Shown here one piece after another: positions 12,111-24,359 of a stretch of DNA of 64,000 nt (positions are counted from its first letter, which is position 1; each line of letters starts with the position of its first letter). Source of the DNA: Musa acuminata AAA Group. Lineage: Eukaryota; Streptophyta; Magnoliopsida; Zingiberales; Musaceae. The notes under the pieces were generated by a model. It was given only the letters and a program-made list of their open reading frames with translations. It had not been told where the DNA came from and searched no databases. A program made the translations under genes and the position numbers. The stretch lies in assembly GCF_036884655.1 (NCBI RefSeq), contig NC_088345.1, positions 22,100,501-22,164,500 on the forward strand, written 5' to 3'.

Positions 12111-13475
12111 ATTTGTTAAACTTTATTTTTGGACTTTCTTGATTCTTTGGATCACTCACTTAAATCTTCTCCTCTTATGATGCGAATTTTACATGATGAT
12201 GTAAATAAGGTTGTGTGATTCACGATAATAAAATGTTTACTTTGATGTTGGATTTCTGTGCTTTGATGCTGAAAGTTTCTATGATGTTGTGATCTTTTTA
12301 AATGATGAGCATGTTATCATACAATGATGCAATATCATGTTTACTTTGATGCCAAAAATTTCTATGGTGATTATGATCTCTATTGAATATTAAGAAGTTT
12401 TAATCATACATCAGATTCTTAACTTTTGAGTGCTACAAGCACTAAAGATATTACCTCATGCAAGTAACGATGAAAGGCTATGACGAAACATTTTATAAAT
12501 GCATGAAGTTTTTATACATATCTTGATGTTTGATACATGGAAGTCATTGACAAATGCATTTCTCATGAAAATTGAAGAAATTCCAATGGATATCTTAATC
12601 CTTGAAAGATGAATTTTCGTGTGTGATAATAAAAGCATGTTTTAATGAATCCTCTCTCATGTGTGATAATGAAAGCATGTTTTAACAAATCCTTTCTTGT
12701 GTCTGATCATGAAAGCATGTGTGTGATAATTTTCGTGGGGATTTGATTGCATATGGATATCTCGACCCTTTTCATGAATCCCTCCTCTTTATCAAAATGA
12801 AAGCATATTTTAATGAAAACTTATTTAACAAAAACATATTTATCATTCTTAATGGATTCCCTCCTTCCTTCTTTCCTCTTCTTCATGCAAAATATGATGA
12901 CAAAGGGAGAAGTTGTTGGAATCTATCGCTTTAATGTTGATAACATTTAATGATAAGAACTTTTGAGTGTGAAACTTGTTTGATTTTTTTTACCACACTT
13001 GCATTGTTGAATTGTTCTCCTTTTGTTGATGACAAAGGGGGAGAAATAATACCAAAATATGGTAAATTGATGACAAATATATGCAATGTATTTCATCATA
13101 TATACTTGAAATGTTTATTTGATAAATTTCTTTCATTATGATAAGATATCTAGAGCTTAACTTGCTATTTTACAATTGATATCTTGCCATAAAATGATGA
13201 ATTGCTATCTTTGTCATCTTTCAAATTTGAAATATCATAATTGAAAATGGATGTCATGCCGTGATATCATTTTGATAAATACATAGCATTGTATTTTGAG
13301 AATGTTAGATCATTATAGGAATCATGATGTGCATGTTGATAAGTTTAATGAACTTAACTTATTGGTTTGATTCTTGAATTCAAAGGCCTTGAATTCAAGA
13401 ATACATTTTCTCAATTATGGCATATTGATAGGGGGAGTTAAGATTAACTCCATCACCAATTGGTTGTCATCATCA
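12111..13475 (+). other. A non-coding 3' internal region
   Basis: No envelope-like or other gene seen; only short open stretches. Contains three imperfect 40-bp tandem units starting at 12621, 12661 and 12701 (each begins GTGTGATAAT or GTCTGATCAT and includes AAAGCATGT). It also holds a secondary purine tract (GATGACAAAGGGGGAGAA, about 13028-13045), a 14-bp-arm hairpin ATTCTTGAATTCAA (13370-13402) and a GGAGTTAA-GA-TTAACTCC hairpin (near 13435-13452). Confidence 0.7.
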
Positions 13476-13488
13476 AAAAGGGGGAGAT
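13476..13488 (+). other. A polypurine tract
   Basis: AAAAGGGGGAGAT immediately before the LTR start TGTTGAATCTC at 13489; predicted plus-strand primer. Confidence 0.85.
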
Positions 13489-14828
13489 TGTTGAATCTCA
13501 AATTTTGATGATGAAATCAATTGGTAAATTATTTGATCTAATCCTTGTGTTGAGATAAGTGTGCAGGATTAACTATGATAGTAGTAAGGCATAAAGCAGG
13601 TGATGGGCCAGAGTCGAAGACTCAAATGATATACTAGGAGCTCGCCGAGAGTTCATCGTGAGATCACCGGAAGCACGTTGGAAGACTCTTCGAAAGTTCA
13701 TCGGGAGATTGCCGGAAGTACGCCGGAAGACTAGTCGAGAGTTGGTCGAGAGTTCGCCGGAAGCTCGTCGGAAGACTCACCGAAAAGTTTGCTGGAGGAT
13801 CGCCGAGTGAAAAATCAATGTACTGGACCATGCTTGCCTTAATCATTGTTAGAACAATAATTAGAGATGATTTGGGAGGTAATCCCATCAACTTTGTTAG
13901 GGGTCAACTGGGCTTAGAGTTAGGCTGGTTTAGGCCAGATTCAAGGCCCAACCAAGATGTTGAATTCCTGTCCGGCGATGGCATCGCTAGGGCTAGCAGT
14001 GGCACCGCCTGGAAAGCATCACCCCAGGTAGTCTGGGAGGTGGTATCGCCCAGACTAGGTGGTGGTACCTATGGAAGTAAATGCTGCCAGCGGTGGTACC
14101 GCCCCTATCAAACGGTTATACCGACCCTATTAGGCAGTTGTACCATCAGATCACGGTCTCCGAAATTTGTCAAGCAATGGTATCGCCCATTGTCAAGTGA
14201 TAGGCAGTGGTACCGCCTAGTAATGGTCGTGGTACTGCTAGTACCCGGAAAATCCAAGATGAGACATTTTGTGGCTCTATTTTTGAAAGCCATTGGGGCC
14301 TATAAATACTCCACTCTTTTCTGCATGAAAAGACATCGAAGTGTGATTATAATCTTGAGTTATTAAGGTGTAAAAGTGTTGTAAACAAGTGCTAGAGGCC
14401 TCCTCCCATTCTAAGTTTTGAGATCATTCAAGAGAGGTGTGAGACTTGTAAGTGTTCTCTCCTAAACCCGACAAAAGGAGAAAGAGCCGTAAAAGGTTAT
14501 TAGTCTTCATCTATTGAAGGAAGGCCTTTAGTAGACGCTGGTGACCTCGATGGAGGAGGAATCCGAAATTAGATGTATGCCACATTGACCGAACCACTCT
14601 AAATTCTGGTTTGCATTTCGTTCTAAGCAATTTACTTTAACTATAAATCATTTCATGGCAAACTGCTTCTCCTCATCTTGCTTTTACTACGCTTATGCTC
14701 TCTTACGTTTTAAGTTGCTATCTTTCCAAATCGATTTCCATCGAACGTATGAAATATTTTACGAAATCAAAAAATTTTCCGCTGCACTAATTCACCCGCC
14801 CCTCTTAGTGCTGCTCTTGATCCTAACA
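13489..14828 (+). repeat. A 3' LTR
   Basis: 1340 bp, TGTTGAATCTC...CCTAACA. U3 has CGCCGGAAG-type short repeats (13636-13800) and a spread of GGCGGT/ACCGCC words (13970-14235). The TATA box is at 14301. It lacks the extra 250-300-bp module near the LTR start that E1, E2, E3 and M2 carry. Confidence 0.9.
14301..14308 (+). promoter_or_regulatory. TATA box of A 3' LTR
   Basis: TATAAATA in GGGGCCTATAAATACTCC, just 3' of the palindrome-rich U3. Confidence 0.6.
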
Positions 14829-15130
14829 ATGAAAGCAATAAGAAGGCACTTTGTAGTTAAAATAAATTGCTCAAAAGAAATGCAAACCAGATTTTATAGT
14901 GATTCGGTCGTTGTGACCAACATCTACTCCCAATTCCTCTTCCGTCGAGGCCACCGGTATCCACTATCGGTCTTCCTTCAATGGGCGAAGACCAATGACC
15001 CTTTTATACCCCTCTTCTTCTTTTTATAGGTTTAGGAGACAACCTTTACAAGCACACACTCCTCCCTAAACAGAATTCTAAACTTAGAACTAGAGGAGGG
15101 ATTTCTCGAGTGATTACTATAGCATTTTCT
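14829..15130 (-). repeat. M2 LTR, left segment (R/U5 side)
   Basis: Minus-strand LTR sequence of the M1/E1 type (the GATTCGGTCGTTGTGACC word near 14901, the CCTTTACAAGCACACACTCC word near 15034). About the last 130-150 bp of the LTR end are missing at the junction with A. It is cut at 15130 by element B and resumes at 61760. Confidence 0.85.
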
Positions 15131-15246
15131 TGCTAGTCATAGGTGCCCAACAAGCCAATCACGTGAGTGATGGCACGAGTGACTTGATACAGAATCTTTT
15201 TGCTTATTATATTTTGGCATATATCACTTTATAACTATTGCATATA

Positions 15247-15249
<3 letters not shown>

Positions 15250-15309
<60 letters not shown>
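15250..15309 (+). repeat. TA dinucleotide microsatellite in B 5' LTR
   Basis: About 60 bp of TA repeats; the same position in the 3' LTR (60325-60391) has a slightly longer run. Confidence 0.95.
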
Positions 15310-15312
<3 letters not shown>

Positions 15313-16312
15313 GATGTCCTTGGATTTGTGCAATGGGAATCGGATCATGATGAGATCACGATAATGAGATTGATTCACCTTTAAACACATATCCTAAATA
15401 ATCTCGGTCATAGGTTACTCGAGAGGGACATCGTGATAACCGGACAGACTGGTGCACTGTATACCCGTCCATATGATGGATGCAGTTGGTCTCATAGCTG
15501 CTCGTGTAGGGACACTAGGGATACAGTACAGGTGCTCATTGGAGAATGAGTTCACTAATTGATCCGCTTACGGAATGCTGGATGGTTGATGATGCCTTAT
15601 TGTCAAACAACGATTACATAGTCCTAGTGGTGTATTTGGTCCTTAGACTTGAGATACCAAGGATGTCCTATATGAGTGCTCCACTCTTTGATACTAGACT
15701 TATAGGTTTGGTTGTCCCAGATCTAGTATAGTTGGTCATTGGGAGTAGTAGTCGACCTTACGAGGGCTATTGAGTGTCGATAGAGGATCATCCACTCTCG
15801 GCGTCATGAGAGGAATATCCCATGTGTTCTTGCTCAAACAAATCCCTGGCCAAGGTCATTCGGGTTGAGAAAGAAAGAGTTCTCCGGGAGAATCCGATTA
15901 GAGCGAGACTCGAGTAGAAACCGTATGGGTTTGACAGCACCATGCTCGATATACGGTCTTTGGGATATTAGAGGGATGAGGGACTATAGGTACACGGAAA
16001 CTGAGGACAGACAGGTCCAAAGGATTAGATTCTCCTGTATCGTCTGGGGACTACGGCGTAGTGGCCTAGTACGTCCGTAGTCGATGAGTCGAGTGAATTA
16101 TTATAGAGATAATAATTCACTGAGTTAGAAGGAGTTCTAACAGGTATGACTCACGGCCAGCTCGATATTGGGCCTAGAGAGTCACACACATATGGTAGGC
16201 ATTGCGATGAGTAGAGGATCAGATATGAGATATCCGACGGAGCCCTTGTCTTATTGGATACAGATCCAATACCCATTAGGGGAGGACCCATTAGGGTTTG
16301 ACGAGGGACCTC

Positions 16313-16320
16313 TATAAATA
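16313..16320 (+). promoter_or_regulatory. TATA box of B 5' LTR
   Basis: TATAAATA in GACCTCTATAAATAGGAG, conserved in the 3' LTR at 61399-61406. Confidence 0.65.
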
Positions 16321-16729
16321 GGAGAGATTCAGAGCCTCATAAGCTAGAGCCTTTGCTTGCCTTTCCTATTCTCCTCTCCCTCTCCACCTCAGAGCAGGAC
16401 TGGAGTTTTGAGGAGCATCGTCGCAACCCTGCTGTGTGGATCACCGCTAGAGAGGAGGACGCTTGACCTCCTTCACCCTTTTCTAAGGATCTGCAGGGAA
16501 ACAAGGATATACGAACGCTTGACCTCCTTTACCCTTTCCTAAGGATCTGTAGGGAAACAGGGATATATGATCTCCCTAGGTAACACAATCTACTCTATAC
16601 GCAGTTTTAAGTTTAGCGGATTTTGCGTACCAATCTTCTTACGACGACGAACATCTCTTTGGGAATCAGGGATTTTGTTTTCTTATTCTTCCGTTGCGCA
16701 TATGATGTCGCCCCCAAGATTTTCCAATA

Positions 16730-16743
16730 GTGGTATCAGAACC
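16730..16743 (+). other. B primer-binding site
   Basis: GTGGTATCAGAACC directly after the LTR end: the initiator-Met tRNA complement TGGTATCAGA followed by one mismatch region. Confidence 0.85.
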
Positions 16744-16839
16744 AGGTTGTTCATGCGAATGATTGGTTTTTGAACTGAGTGTGTTGTGTTTAGGAAGAAT
16801 TTTGACGTCAAAATCATTGACGCAAAAACAAGGAAGGGA

Positions 16840-17739
16840 AAAGAAGAAGAAAAGTTGAGGGAGAAGAGAAGAAAAGAAGAAGAAGAGGGAAAAGAAGAGA
16901 GGAGGAAGAAGAGGGAGAAGAGAATAAAAGAAGAAGAAGAAGAAGAAGAGAGGGAAGATGGAGAGGAGAGAGAGAGAGACAGCAGCTGCAGCTAGGGCTG
17001 CAGCACCTCTGTTTCCTACAGGTGGAAATAGAGGAGAGGATGTGTGGGGCATTGGGGAGGAGAAGGGAAGAGGAAGAGGAAGAAGAAGAAGAAGAAGAAG
17101 AAGAAGAAGAAGAAGAAGAAGAAGAAGAAGAGAGGAGGATAGTTGTGGCAAGACTACAGCGAGGAGGTGTGTGGCGTTGGGGAGGAAAAGGGAAGAGGAG
17201 AAGAAGAGAAGGAGAAGAAGAGGGAAAAGAGAGGGAAGAGGGAGAGGAGCGAGAGGTGGCAGTAGCTAGGGATGCAGCACCTCTGTTTCCTATGGAAACA
17301 GAGGAGAGGTGTGGGGCGTTCGAAGAGGAGAAGAAGAAGAAGAGGAAGAGAAGAGGAAGAGGAAGCAGGAGAAGAGGTTGTGATACCTCTGTTTGCTGCA
17401 GAGGAAACAGAGGAGAGGGTGTGTGTGACGCCGGGGAGGAGGAGGGAAGAAGAAGAGGAGAAGAAGAAGAGAAGGGAAAGGAGGAGCTGCGGCTGCGGCG
17501 GTGGAAGCTGCAGCTGGAAGAGAAGGAGAGGAAGAGATGGTGAGGAAGAAGAGAAGAAGTAGAAGCGGGTGAAGAGGCGGCACCTCTGTTTCCTATAGGA
17601 GGAAACAGAGGAAAGGAGGTGCTGTTTGTCAGGGAGAAGAAGGGGAGGAAGGAGAAGAAGAGAAGAAGAAGAAAGGAAGGAGAAGGAAGGGGAGAAGGGA
17701 AAGAAGTAGCTGCGGTGGCGACTGTGGCAGCTACAGCTG
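16840..17739 (+). repeat. G 5' LTR segment 1, GA-rich
   Basis: Almost pure purine on the plus strand: (GAA)n and (GGA)n tracts broken by CAGCTGCAGC-like words. Four hairpins with arms CCTCTGTTTCC / GGAAACAGAGG lie at 17006-17034, 17280-17304, 17386-17413 and 17583-17611. The long open frames here are low-complexity (Glu/Arg or Ser/Leu/Pro runs) and I do not call them genes. Confidence 0.85.
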
Positions 17740-20674
17740 TGTAACATCCCCCATTTTTGAAAATTTAGTAAAATATTTATTTGTAAAAATAAGGATTATT
17801 TAATAATATTATATTAAAGTTTATGGCTAAGGACCTAAGAGTAAATATTAAATGTTTGAGATGATTTATAGAATATTCAGAATTGATTAAAAAAATAAAA
17901 AATAAAATAAAATAAAAAATAGTGGACATGTGTCACTAGCTAACCTAATGGTGCCACCTAAGTTTGCTCTAAGGATGACACCTAGCATTTTTCATGCATG
18001 CTTGCCACCTTGTAACTTTGCAACCCTTGTGTTAACCAAAATGTAATTAAATAAGAGATTAAAGGAGAAACTAAATGTAACCTTCAGATACTGCAGCCAA
18101 CGTGAATTAAGAAGAGAAGAGAAGGGAAGAAGGAGAAGAAGAAGAGGAATTGAAGAAGAAGCTTTGATTGAGGTTTTGCATCAACTCCTCCCATTTGGGA
18201 ATCAAATTTGCTTAAGGCAAGTGTTCTAATCTCTTCCTACAGAATTCCTAATCTCTGTTTTCCTTTTAATTCTTCATAATGCAAAAGATTTCAGCTTAGT
18301 ACCAAACCGTTCTTTCCTTTTGATACAAAGCCATGAATCTGAAATTTTTCGGTAATCTGACTTCTGTATATTGTTTTCGATCTAACTTTTAGCACTAAAC
18401 TCTGATTTAGGTAAAACCTATTCCATTTGAAAGTAGACTCAAATATCTTTATTTTGACACTAAGATTGAATGATTTGGAGTTTAAATGCCTACTAAGACT
18501 TCTGTTTCAATTAACCCTACAGATTCTGCAAAATAGAGACTGAAATTTCTGACCTCTTGTTGCTTAACTACTTATAACTTTATACTGTGAACTCAGATTC
18601 ATACAATGTATGATTTATTCGAAGCTAGACTCAAAATGCTTTCTTTATATACCTGATTTGAAATTTTCGGATAATAATTGCTAACTAAAACATCTGCTTT
18701 CATCGACCCAATGAATTCAGTAAAACAGAGCAAATATTTTCAGACCTTTGGCTACGAAATTATCTGTAACTCCCTGTTGTAAATTCCAATTCTTGTCAAA
18801 CTTAATTTGCCTAAAATTAGATTGATAAAGCTTTCTAATGACACATATTTTGCATAAATTGGAGCATAATTGGTTATCGAAATAGTTCATACAATGTCCC
18901 TATCAAATTCTGCCAGAATCGAGCTTTGGTCGATTTCGGCTCTTCTTGTTTCTTCTCTTTGGAAATTGATTTCGGCAAACACTCTTCAGTTAAGCTTTAC
19001 ATTATTACCTTGAATTCCTGTATACTTTTGTCCTTTATTTATTTGTTTTCAGCTATCATCTAAAGTTCATGTTTTCAGCATAATGATTCGGCACATGCAT
19101 TCCATTGTTCCGCATTTGCTTTCGATATGTGCCAATTCCAGTTTCATTTCTTTGGACATTGAATTCATCTAACTTTCTTATTTCAATTGAGCCATATGTG
19201 ATTTCTTGAAATCCTTGTATACTCCTGCTTTTGTTTCCTTTTAAATCTGAATACATTTGTGAAAGATTATGTTTGTATCGTATTGACTCGAAAGGCATAT
19301 GTACATTTCGTTGTTCCGCATGTGCTTCTGATATGTGTCAATGTTATTGTTCATACTACCCTTTTGTACTCTGGTGTCTTGTGGGATATTGTGAACCTTT
19401 GCCAGAAATGGTAAAGGGAGTTATGCTTAGAGCCCGCGATTGCTCTGCCGGCCCCATTGACTTCACTCAGACGTGGGTGGATGGAGCTCCCAGACGTGGG
19501 AGACTTATGCTTGGTGGTCATCCAGAAATGGATGGACCATATTATGTTATGATCCCACTTCACCTTCTATATGTTTGATATAAAATTCAGAGCCGACCTA
19601 GCACTTGGGCAGGGTGAGAGGGCTCGAGTAGGAAAGGGCTACCCGTGGATGGAGTCGAAAACTCATCACGGCGTGGAGCCACCACTGAGTTAATCCTCAC
19701 ATGCACTAGGCTAGAGTACGACATTTGAGCTTCTATTTCATATTTGTTCTTTGATATGTTCTGAAATGCTTCTTATGCTTCCGAAATATTTCCATATGCC
19801 ATTGATACGTTCTGAAGCATTTCATTCACCATTGATATGTTCCGAACTGTTTCGTATGCCATAGATATCCAAAATGCTCCTTACGTCTTTGTTATGGTTT
19901 GAAATTATCATATGTCATCGATATGCTCCTTATGCCAATGATATGCTCCAATTTCTTTTCTCCTATTGTTATGTCTAATGCCTGTTTTTGAACGAGGTAA
20001 ACCTTTGTGATTTTATATCAAATGAGATGACTTCAAATGAAGACTTGTATTTCTACTTTTGTATCTTGATACTAAGCTTGCTTGAACTTCTCCTATCGCC
20101 ATGGATATGTTAGACGCTTGCTGAGCTCTTTATGCTCACCCCGTTGCTATATAAATTTTTCAGGGTAGCTTGTCACGCACTGAAAAGCTAAAATTGGGTT
20201 AAAGCAATGAAAGGCTAGAAGATTTTTGAGCTAATCTTTGTTGGATGATGGTTTTTGTTGTATAGTAAACTTTACTTCTGATGTAATGTTAAGGATCTAT
20301 TGATACTTATGTGTTGTAAAATGTCAAAGGACCGCTCATGTGTATGGAATGATAAGTTTAATATGTGTAAGGATAAGAACTCATGGTAAATAATTATCTT
20401 TTTGTGATTGTATATACTTCTATGATTATGGATTTGTGGTGTGGTTGATGTTTAGTTGAGTTGTCTTTGGATTTTGTGAATCTCTGAGTGAAGTGGATTA
20501 TGATTATGTAATGTACAGGTTTATGAATTGTGAATAGAGATTTTTGAATGATTCTTAGTATCCTCAAATTGTTAGATTGGATCCTGGATTGAATTGATTG
20601 ATGAATTATAATATTATTGATTTTTAGACAGGGTCACACTTCCTGAATGTGATAATTCAGGGGGGGGCGTGACA
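17740..20674 (+). mobile_element. solo LTR of a related Ty3/gypsy element
   Basis: 2935 bp, TGTAACATCCC...GGGCGTGACA, flanked by AGCTG (17735-17739 and 20675-20679). The uninterrupted site is visible in the other G LTR near 25797-25815. No internal sequence, so it is the product of LTR-LTR recombination. It shares with G the block around 19390-19520 (GGAGTTATGC...GACGTGGGTGG) and the ATATGTTCCGAA-type repeats (19740-19950). It lacks the GA-rich module that makes the G LTR so long. Confidence 0.92.
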
Positions 20675-20679
20675 AGCTG

Positions 20680-23600
20680 TGGCAGGGAAAGAGGAAGAGG
20701 AAGGAAGAAGGGAAGGAGAGGAAGAAGAGAAGGGGAAGAAGGGGCTGCGGCTGCAGCGATGGCAGCTACAGTTGGAAGAGAAGAAGGAGAGGAAGATGAG
20801 CAGGGGAGGAAGAAGAGGCTGTGGCCGTGGCTGAGGCTGCGACTGCAGCAGTGCAGCTGGGAAAGAAGAGAAGGAAAGGAAGAAGAAGAGAAAGGAAGAA
20901 GGGAAGGAGAGGAAGAAGAGAAGGGGAAGAAGGGGCTGCGGCTGCGGCGATGGCAGCTGTAGTTGGAAGAGAAGTAGGAGAGGAAGATGAGCAGGGGAGG
21001 AAGAAGAGGCTGTGGCCGTGGCTGAGGCTGCGATTGCAGCAGTGTAGCTGGGAAAGAAGAGAAGGAAAGGAAGAAGAAGAGAAAGGAAAAGGGAAGAAGA
21101 GAGGAAGAGGAGAAGGGGAGGCAGCTGCGGCAGTGGCAGCTGCAGCTAGAAGAGAAGGAGAGGAAACAGAGCAGGGGAGGAAGAAGAGGCTGCGGGTGTG
21201 GTGGCTGCGGCCGTGGCTGCGACTGCGACTGCAGCTGTGGTTGCGACGTTGGTTGCGGTAGCTACGGCAACGGCAGTGGCTGCAGTAGCTGCTTTTGGGA
21301 AAGAGAAAGAAAGAAAAAGGAAAAAAAAAGGGATCGTCGTCGTGATTGCGGCTGTGGTGGTGGCAGCTATGTCTGCGGTAGCTGTGTTTGGGAAAGAAAG
21401 AGTAGGAATGAGAGAAGGGAGGAAGGTAGTGCGGTGGAAGGGGCTGCTACTGTGGCAGCGGCAGCAGCAGCTGCGGTGGCTGTGGCAGCTGCGTTTGGGA
21501 AAAAAAAAAGAAAGAAAGAAAATGAGTGCACAAAACGAAACAGGGAGGGGACGGAGGAAAAGTAGAAAATGATTCGAGCGTACACCTTCTTCAAATCTTT
21601 CGACCAAAACATTCAAAAGGCAAGTTTCCCGATCGTTTCTCCTGTAACTGTTCTAATCTTTCCTATTGCAAGTATCCTAATCTTTCCTCACTGTAATTTT
21701 ATCTCTACATTTGCTTTGAATATGAGGAACTTTGAGTTGTTCTAGCCTTGCATTTGATATATCTCCTGTTTAGACGTAACGATTCGAATCTGTGCAACTT
21801 CCAAGATTCTGACCTTTCTACCTTGTTATGGTTATAACTTCATGAATTGACATCTGATTTGGACAAAACTTATTTGATCATAATGTAGACTCATAAAACT
21901 TTGTTTTGATAGCTTATTTTAAGAATTTGGAATAAGTTTGCCTGCCCAAACTTCTATTTCAAATGAGCCTACAGATTCTATAAAACAGGGATCGTAATTT
22001 CTTTCCTTTTGATACTGAATTGCTTATAAGTCCTTGTTGCAAACGTTGATTTATTCAAAGCTTATTTCATTGGAATCTAGACTCGTAGATCTCTCTTTTG
22101 ATATATGGATTGAAAGATTTGGAATCCAAACACCTACCTAGTTACCTATTGAATCTGACATTATGAATTCTACCAAACAGAGATTTTGTTCTACGACACC
22201 AAATTATTTGTAACTCTCTCTATTGGACTGTTCAATTCATATGAAGCATGTCTTATCTGAAAGTATAATCAATGAAATATTTCTGAGTAATTTGGAGCAC
22301 GATTGATAGTTTGAATCATTTGTTCAATGTGTCTTTTGTATTCTGCCAGAAATAGAGCTTTGGTCGATTTCTCATATTCTTGTTTCATTCCTTTGGAAAT
22401 TGATATCCTTTAGCTTTCTTATTCAATTGAGCTTTATATTACTGCTTTGAATTCTTGTATGCTCTTGTCCTTAAAATTATTGTATTCTTGAAAACTGTTG
22501 TGTAACGTTTATGCTATATCGTGTTGACTCATATAGGCACATGTATATCCTATTGTTCCGCATTTGCTTTCGATATGTGCCTATTCTAGTTTCATTCCTT
22601 TGGACATTGAATTCATCAAATCTTCTTATTTAAATTGAGTTATATGTGATTGCTTGGAATCCTTGAATGCTCTTGCTTTCATTTCCTTTCAAATCTGAAT
22701 ATAATTGTGAAAGATTATTGCTTACTTCGTATTGACTCGTAAATCCACATATACATTTTGTTGTTCCGCGTGTGCTTCTGATATGTGCTATTCATTGTTC
22801 ATACTATCCTTTTGTACTCTGGTGTTTGGGGGATATTGTGAACCTTCGCCAGAAATGGTGAAGGGAGTTATGCATAGAGCCTGAGATGCTCTGTCGGCCC
22901 CTATGACTTCACTCAGACGTGGGTGGATGGAGCTCCCAAACGTGGGAGACTTATGTTTGGTAGTCATTCAGAAATGGATGTACCATATTATGTTCTTGTC
23001 CCACTTCACCTTCTGTATGTTTGATATGATATCCAAAGCTATGGTTATTTGTTTCTATACAGGCTTTGGATAAGAATGAAATGAATGCAACTTCGATTCA
23101 ACGTTTGAGCTTCTGTTTCGTATTCGTTCTTTGAAATGCTCCGAAATGGCCCATATGCCATTGATATGTTCCGAAATGTTTCGTTTATTATTGATATGCT
23201 CCGAAACATTTCATACGCCTTTGATATGCTCCGAAATGTTTCATTTGCTATTGTTATGCTTCGAAATGTTCCATATGTAGTTGATATGCTCCGAAACATT
23301 TCATACACTATTGATATGCTCCTATTACTTTGTGCACCATTTGCTATGAACTGATATGTTCTGAAATGTCCTATTTGCAATTGATTTACTCCAGAACATC
23401 TCGTACGCTGTTGATATACTCCAATTACTCTATGCTCCATCTGTTATGAATCAAATATGTTTTGAATGACTTGATACATATGAATTTGTATCTAATGAGA
23501 TGATATCCTTGAGAATTCTAGTATTCTGCCTTGCATTATGATACCTTACTTGTTTGAAATCGTTCTTTTTGTTCTGAATATGCTTTGTCACTTGCTGAGT

Positions 23601-24124
23601 TGTTTTTAGCTCACTCCGTTGTTATATAAATATTTCAGGTCAAATTGTCACTCTTTGAGATGTTTGAATTGGGCTGAGGCAATGGAAAGCTATTCAGAAT
23701 TATGGGCAAGTCTTGTTGGTTATTATGTTATTGTTGTATAAGCATATTTTGTATGTAATGAAATATTATCGATGAACCGAAATGGATATACCTTGTAAAA
23801 GTGTTAGAAATTCTCTATTGTTTGGAATTTCAGAATGTTAAGTCTAGTTTATGATTATATGAACTTGTGGTGAATAATTGGAGTTCTGATTGTATAATTT
23901 ATTTAGCTTGTGGATTTATAAATGTTGTTCATGTTTGTCAAGTTGGCTTGGGTTGCCATAAATATGAATTATCGAGTGATGTGATATATGATTATAAACT
24001 GCACAGGTTTTAAAAATGTGAATTTAATAGAATGTTTTTCGGTGTCCTCAAATGTTACTTTGGATCCTGGATTGGTTTGCGATGAAAGTTTTTAATAATA
24101 TCGATATTTTTGAGGGGCGTGACA
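20680..24124 (+). repeat. G 5' LTR segment 2
   Basis: Continues the GA/GC-rich part to about 21540 (repeated GGCTGCGGC-type words), then AT-rich LTR body colinear with 26760-26938, 36857-37981 and 44990-46269. It includes an imperfect repeat array (about 23130-23420, core GATATGCTCCGAAA) and ends GGGGCGTGACA. The AT-rich open frames, including 23440-23045 on the minus strand, are repeat translations, not genes. Confidence 0.88.
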
Positions 24125-24128
24125 AAGG

Positions 24129-24140
24129 TGGTACCAGAGC
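24129..24140 (+). other. G primer-binding site
   Basis: TGGTACCAGAGC lies 4 bases after the LTR end GACA at 24124; close to the Met-tRNA complement. Confidence 0.7.
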
Positions 24141-24359
24141 ATGGTTTGAGGATTACTGAAATATTTGATATGTTGACGTGCAAAATATATTGAGGTCTAA
24201 TGAACTATAGTGATTGGTGAAAATTTTCTTTGATGCATTTTAGGAATCTAGGATAATGAGGACATATGGTCCTCCTATTTCATTTGTTTCTAATTAATTA
24301 AGTGGAATTGAAAAAGCAACTACAAGGACTATTAAATAAGGATTTTATTTGACTTAATA

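Larger units (their letters stand above)
1784..14828 (+). mobile_element. A: decayed autonomous SIRE-like Ty1/copia element
   Basis: Order: truncated 5' LTR (about 1784-2442), PBS, gag, protease, integrase (split by E1 at 4490/9477), RT, RNase H, non-coding tail, PPT and 3' LTR (13489-14828). Removing E1 leaves about 8 kb. Gag and Pol match S closely in motif order but carry many stops and frameshifts, so A is an old inactive copy. The 5' LTR lacks most of U3, so no target duplication can be shown. The base after the 3' LTR (14829) enters the M2 LTR, which suggests that A once landed in or next to an M-type LTR. Assignment to the SIRE/Maximus lineage rests on Gag similarity and is an inference. 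Confidence 0.85.
15131..16729 (+). repeat. B 5' LTR
   Basis: 1599 bp, TGCTAGTCATAGG...CCAATA, nearly colinear with 60206-61759. It has a (TA)n run (15250-15309) and a TATA box (16313-16320). A 56-bp tandem duplication (16459-16514 and 16515-16570, each beginning ACGCTTGACCTCCTT) is absent from the 3' LTR. The end points were set from the matching TTTCT flanks. Confidence 0.88.

Noticed and set aside
15546..16080. Short open frames in the B LTRs (also 60629-61166)
   Set aside because: They lie in LTR DNA, are present in both LTRs with different breaks, and have no recognisable domain.
16666..17747. Long open frames on both strands in the GA-rich part (Glu/Arg-rich or Ser/Leu/Pro-rich)
   Set aside because: They are translations of (GAA)n/(GGA)n DNA inside a gypsy LTR; frames are open in several phases at once and show no domain.
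23045..23440. Minus-strand frame with FRSIS repeats (also near 45190-45462)
   Set aside because: Translation of the GATATGCTCCGAAA repeat array in the G LTR.
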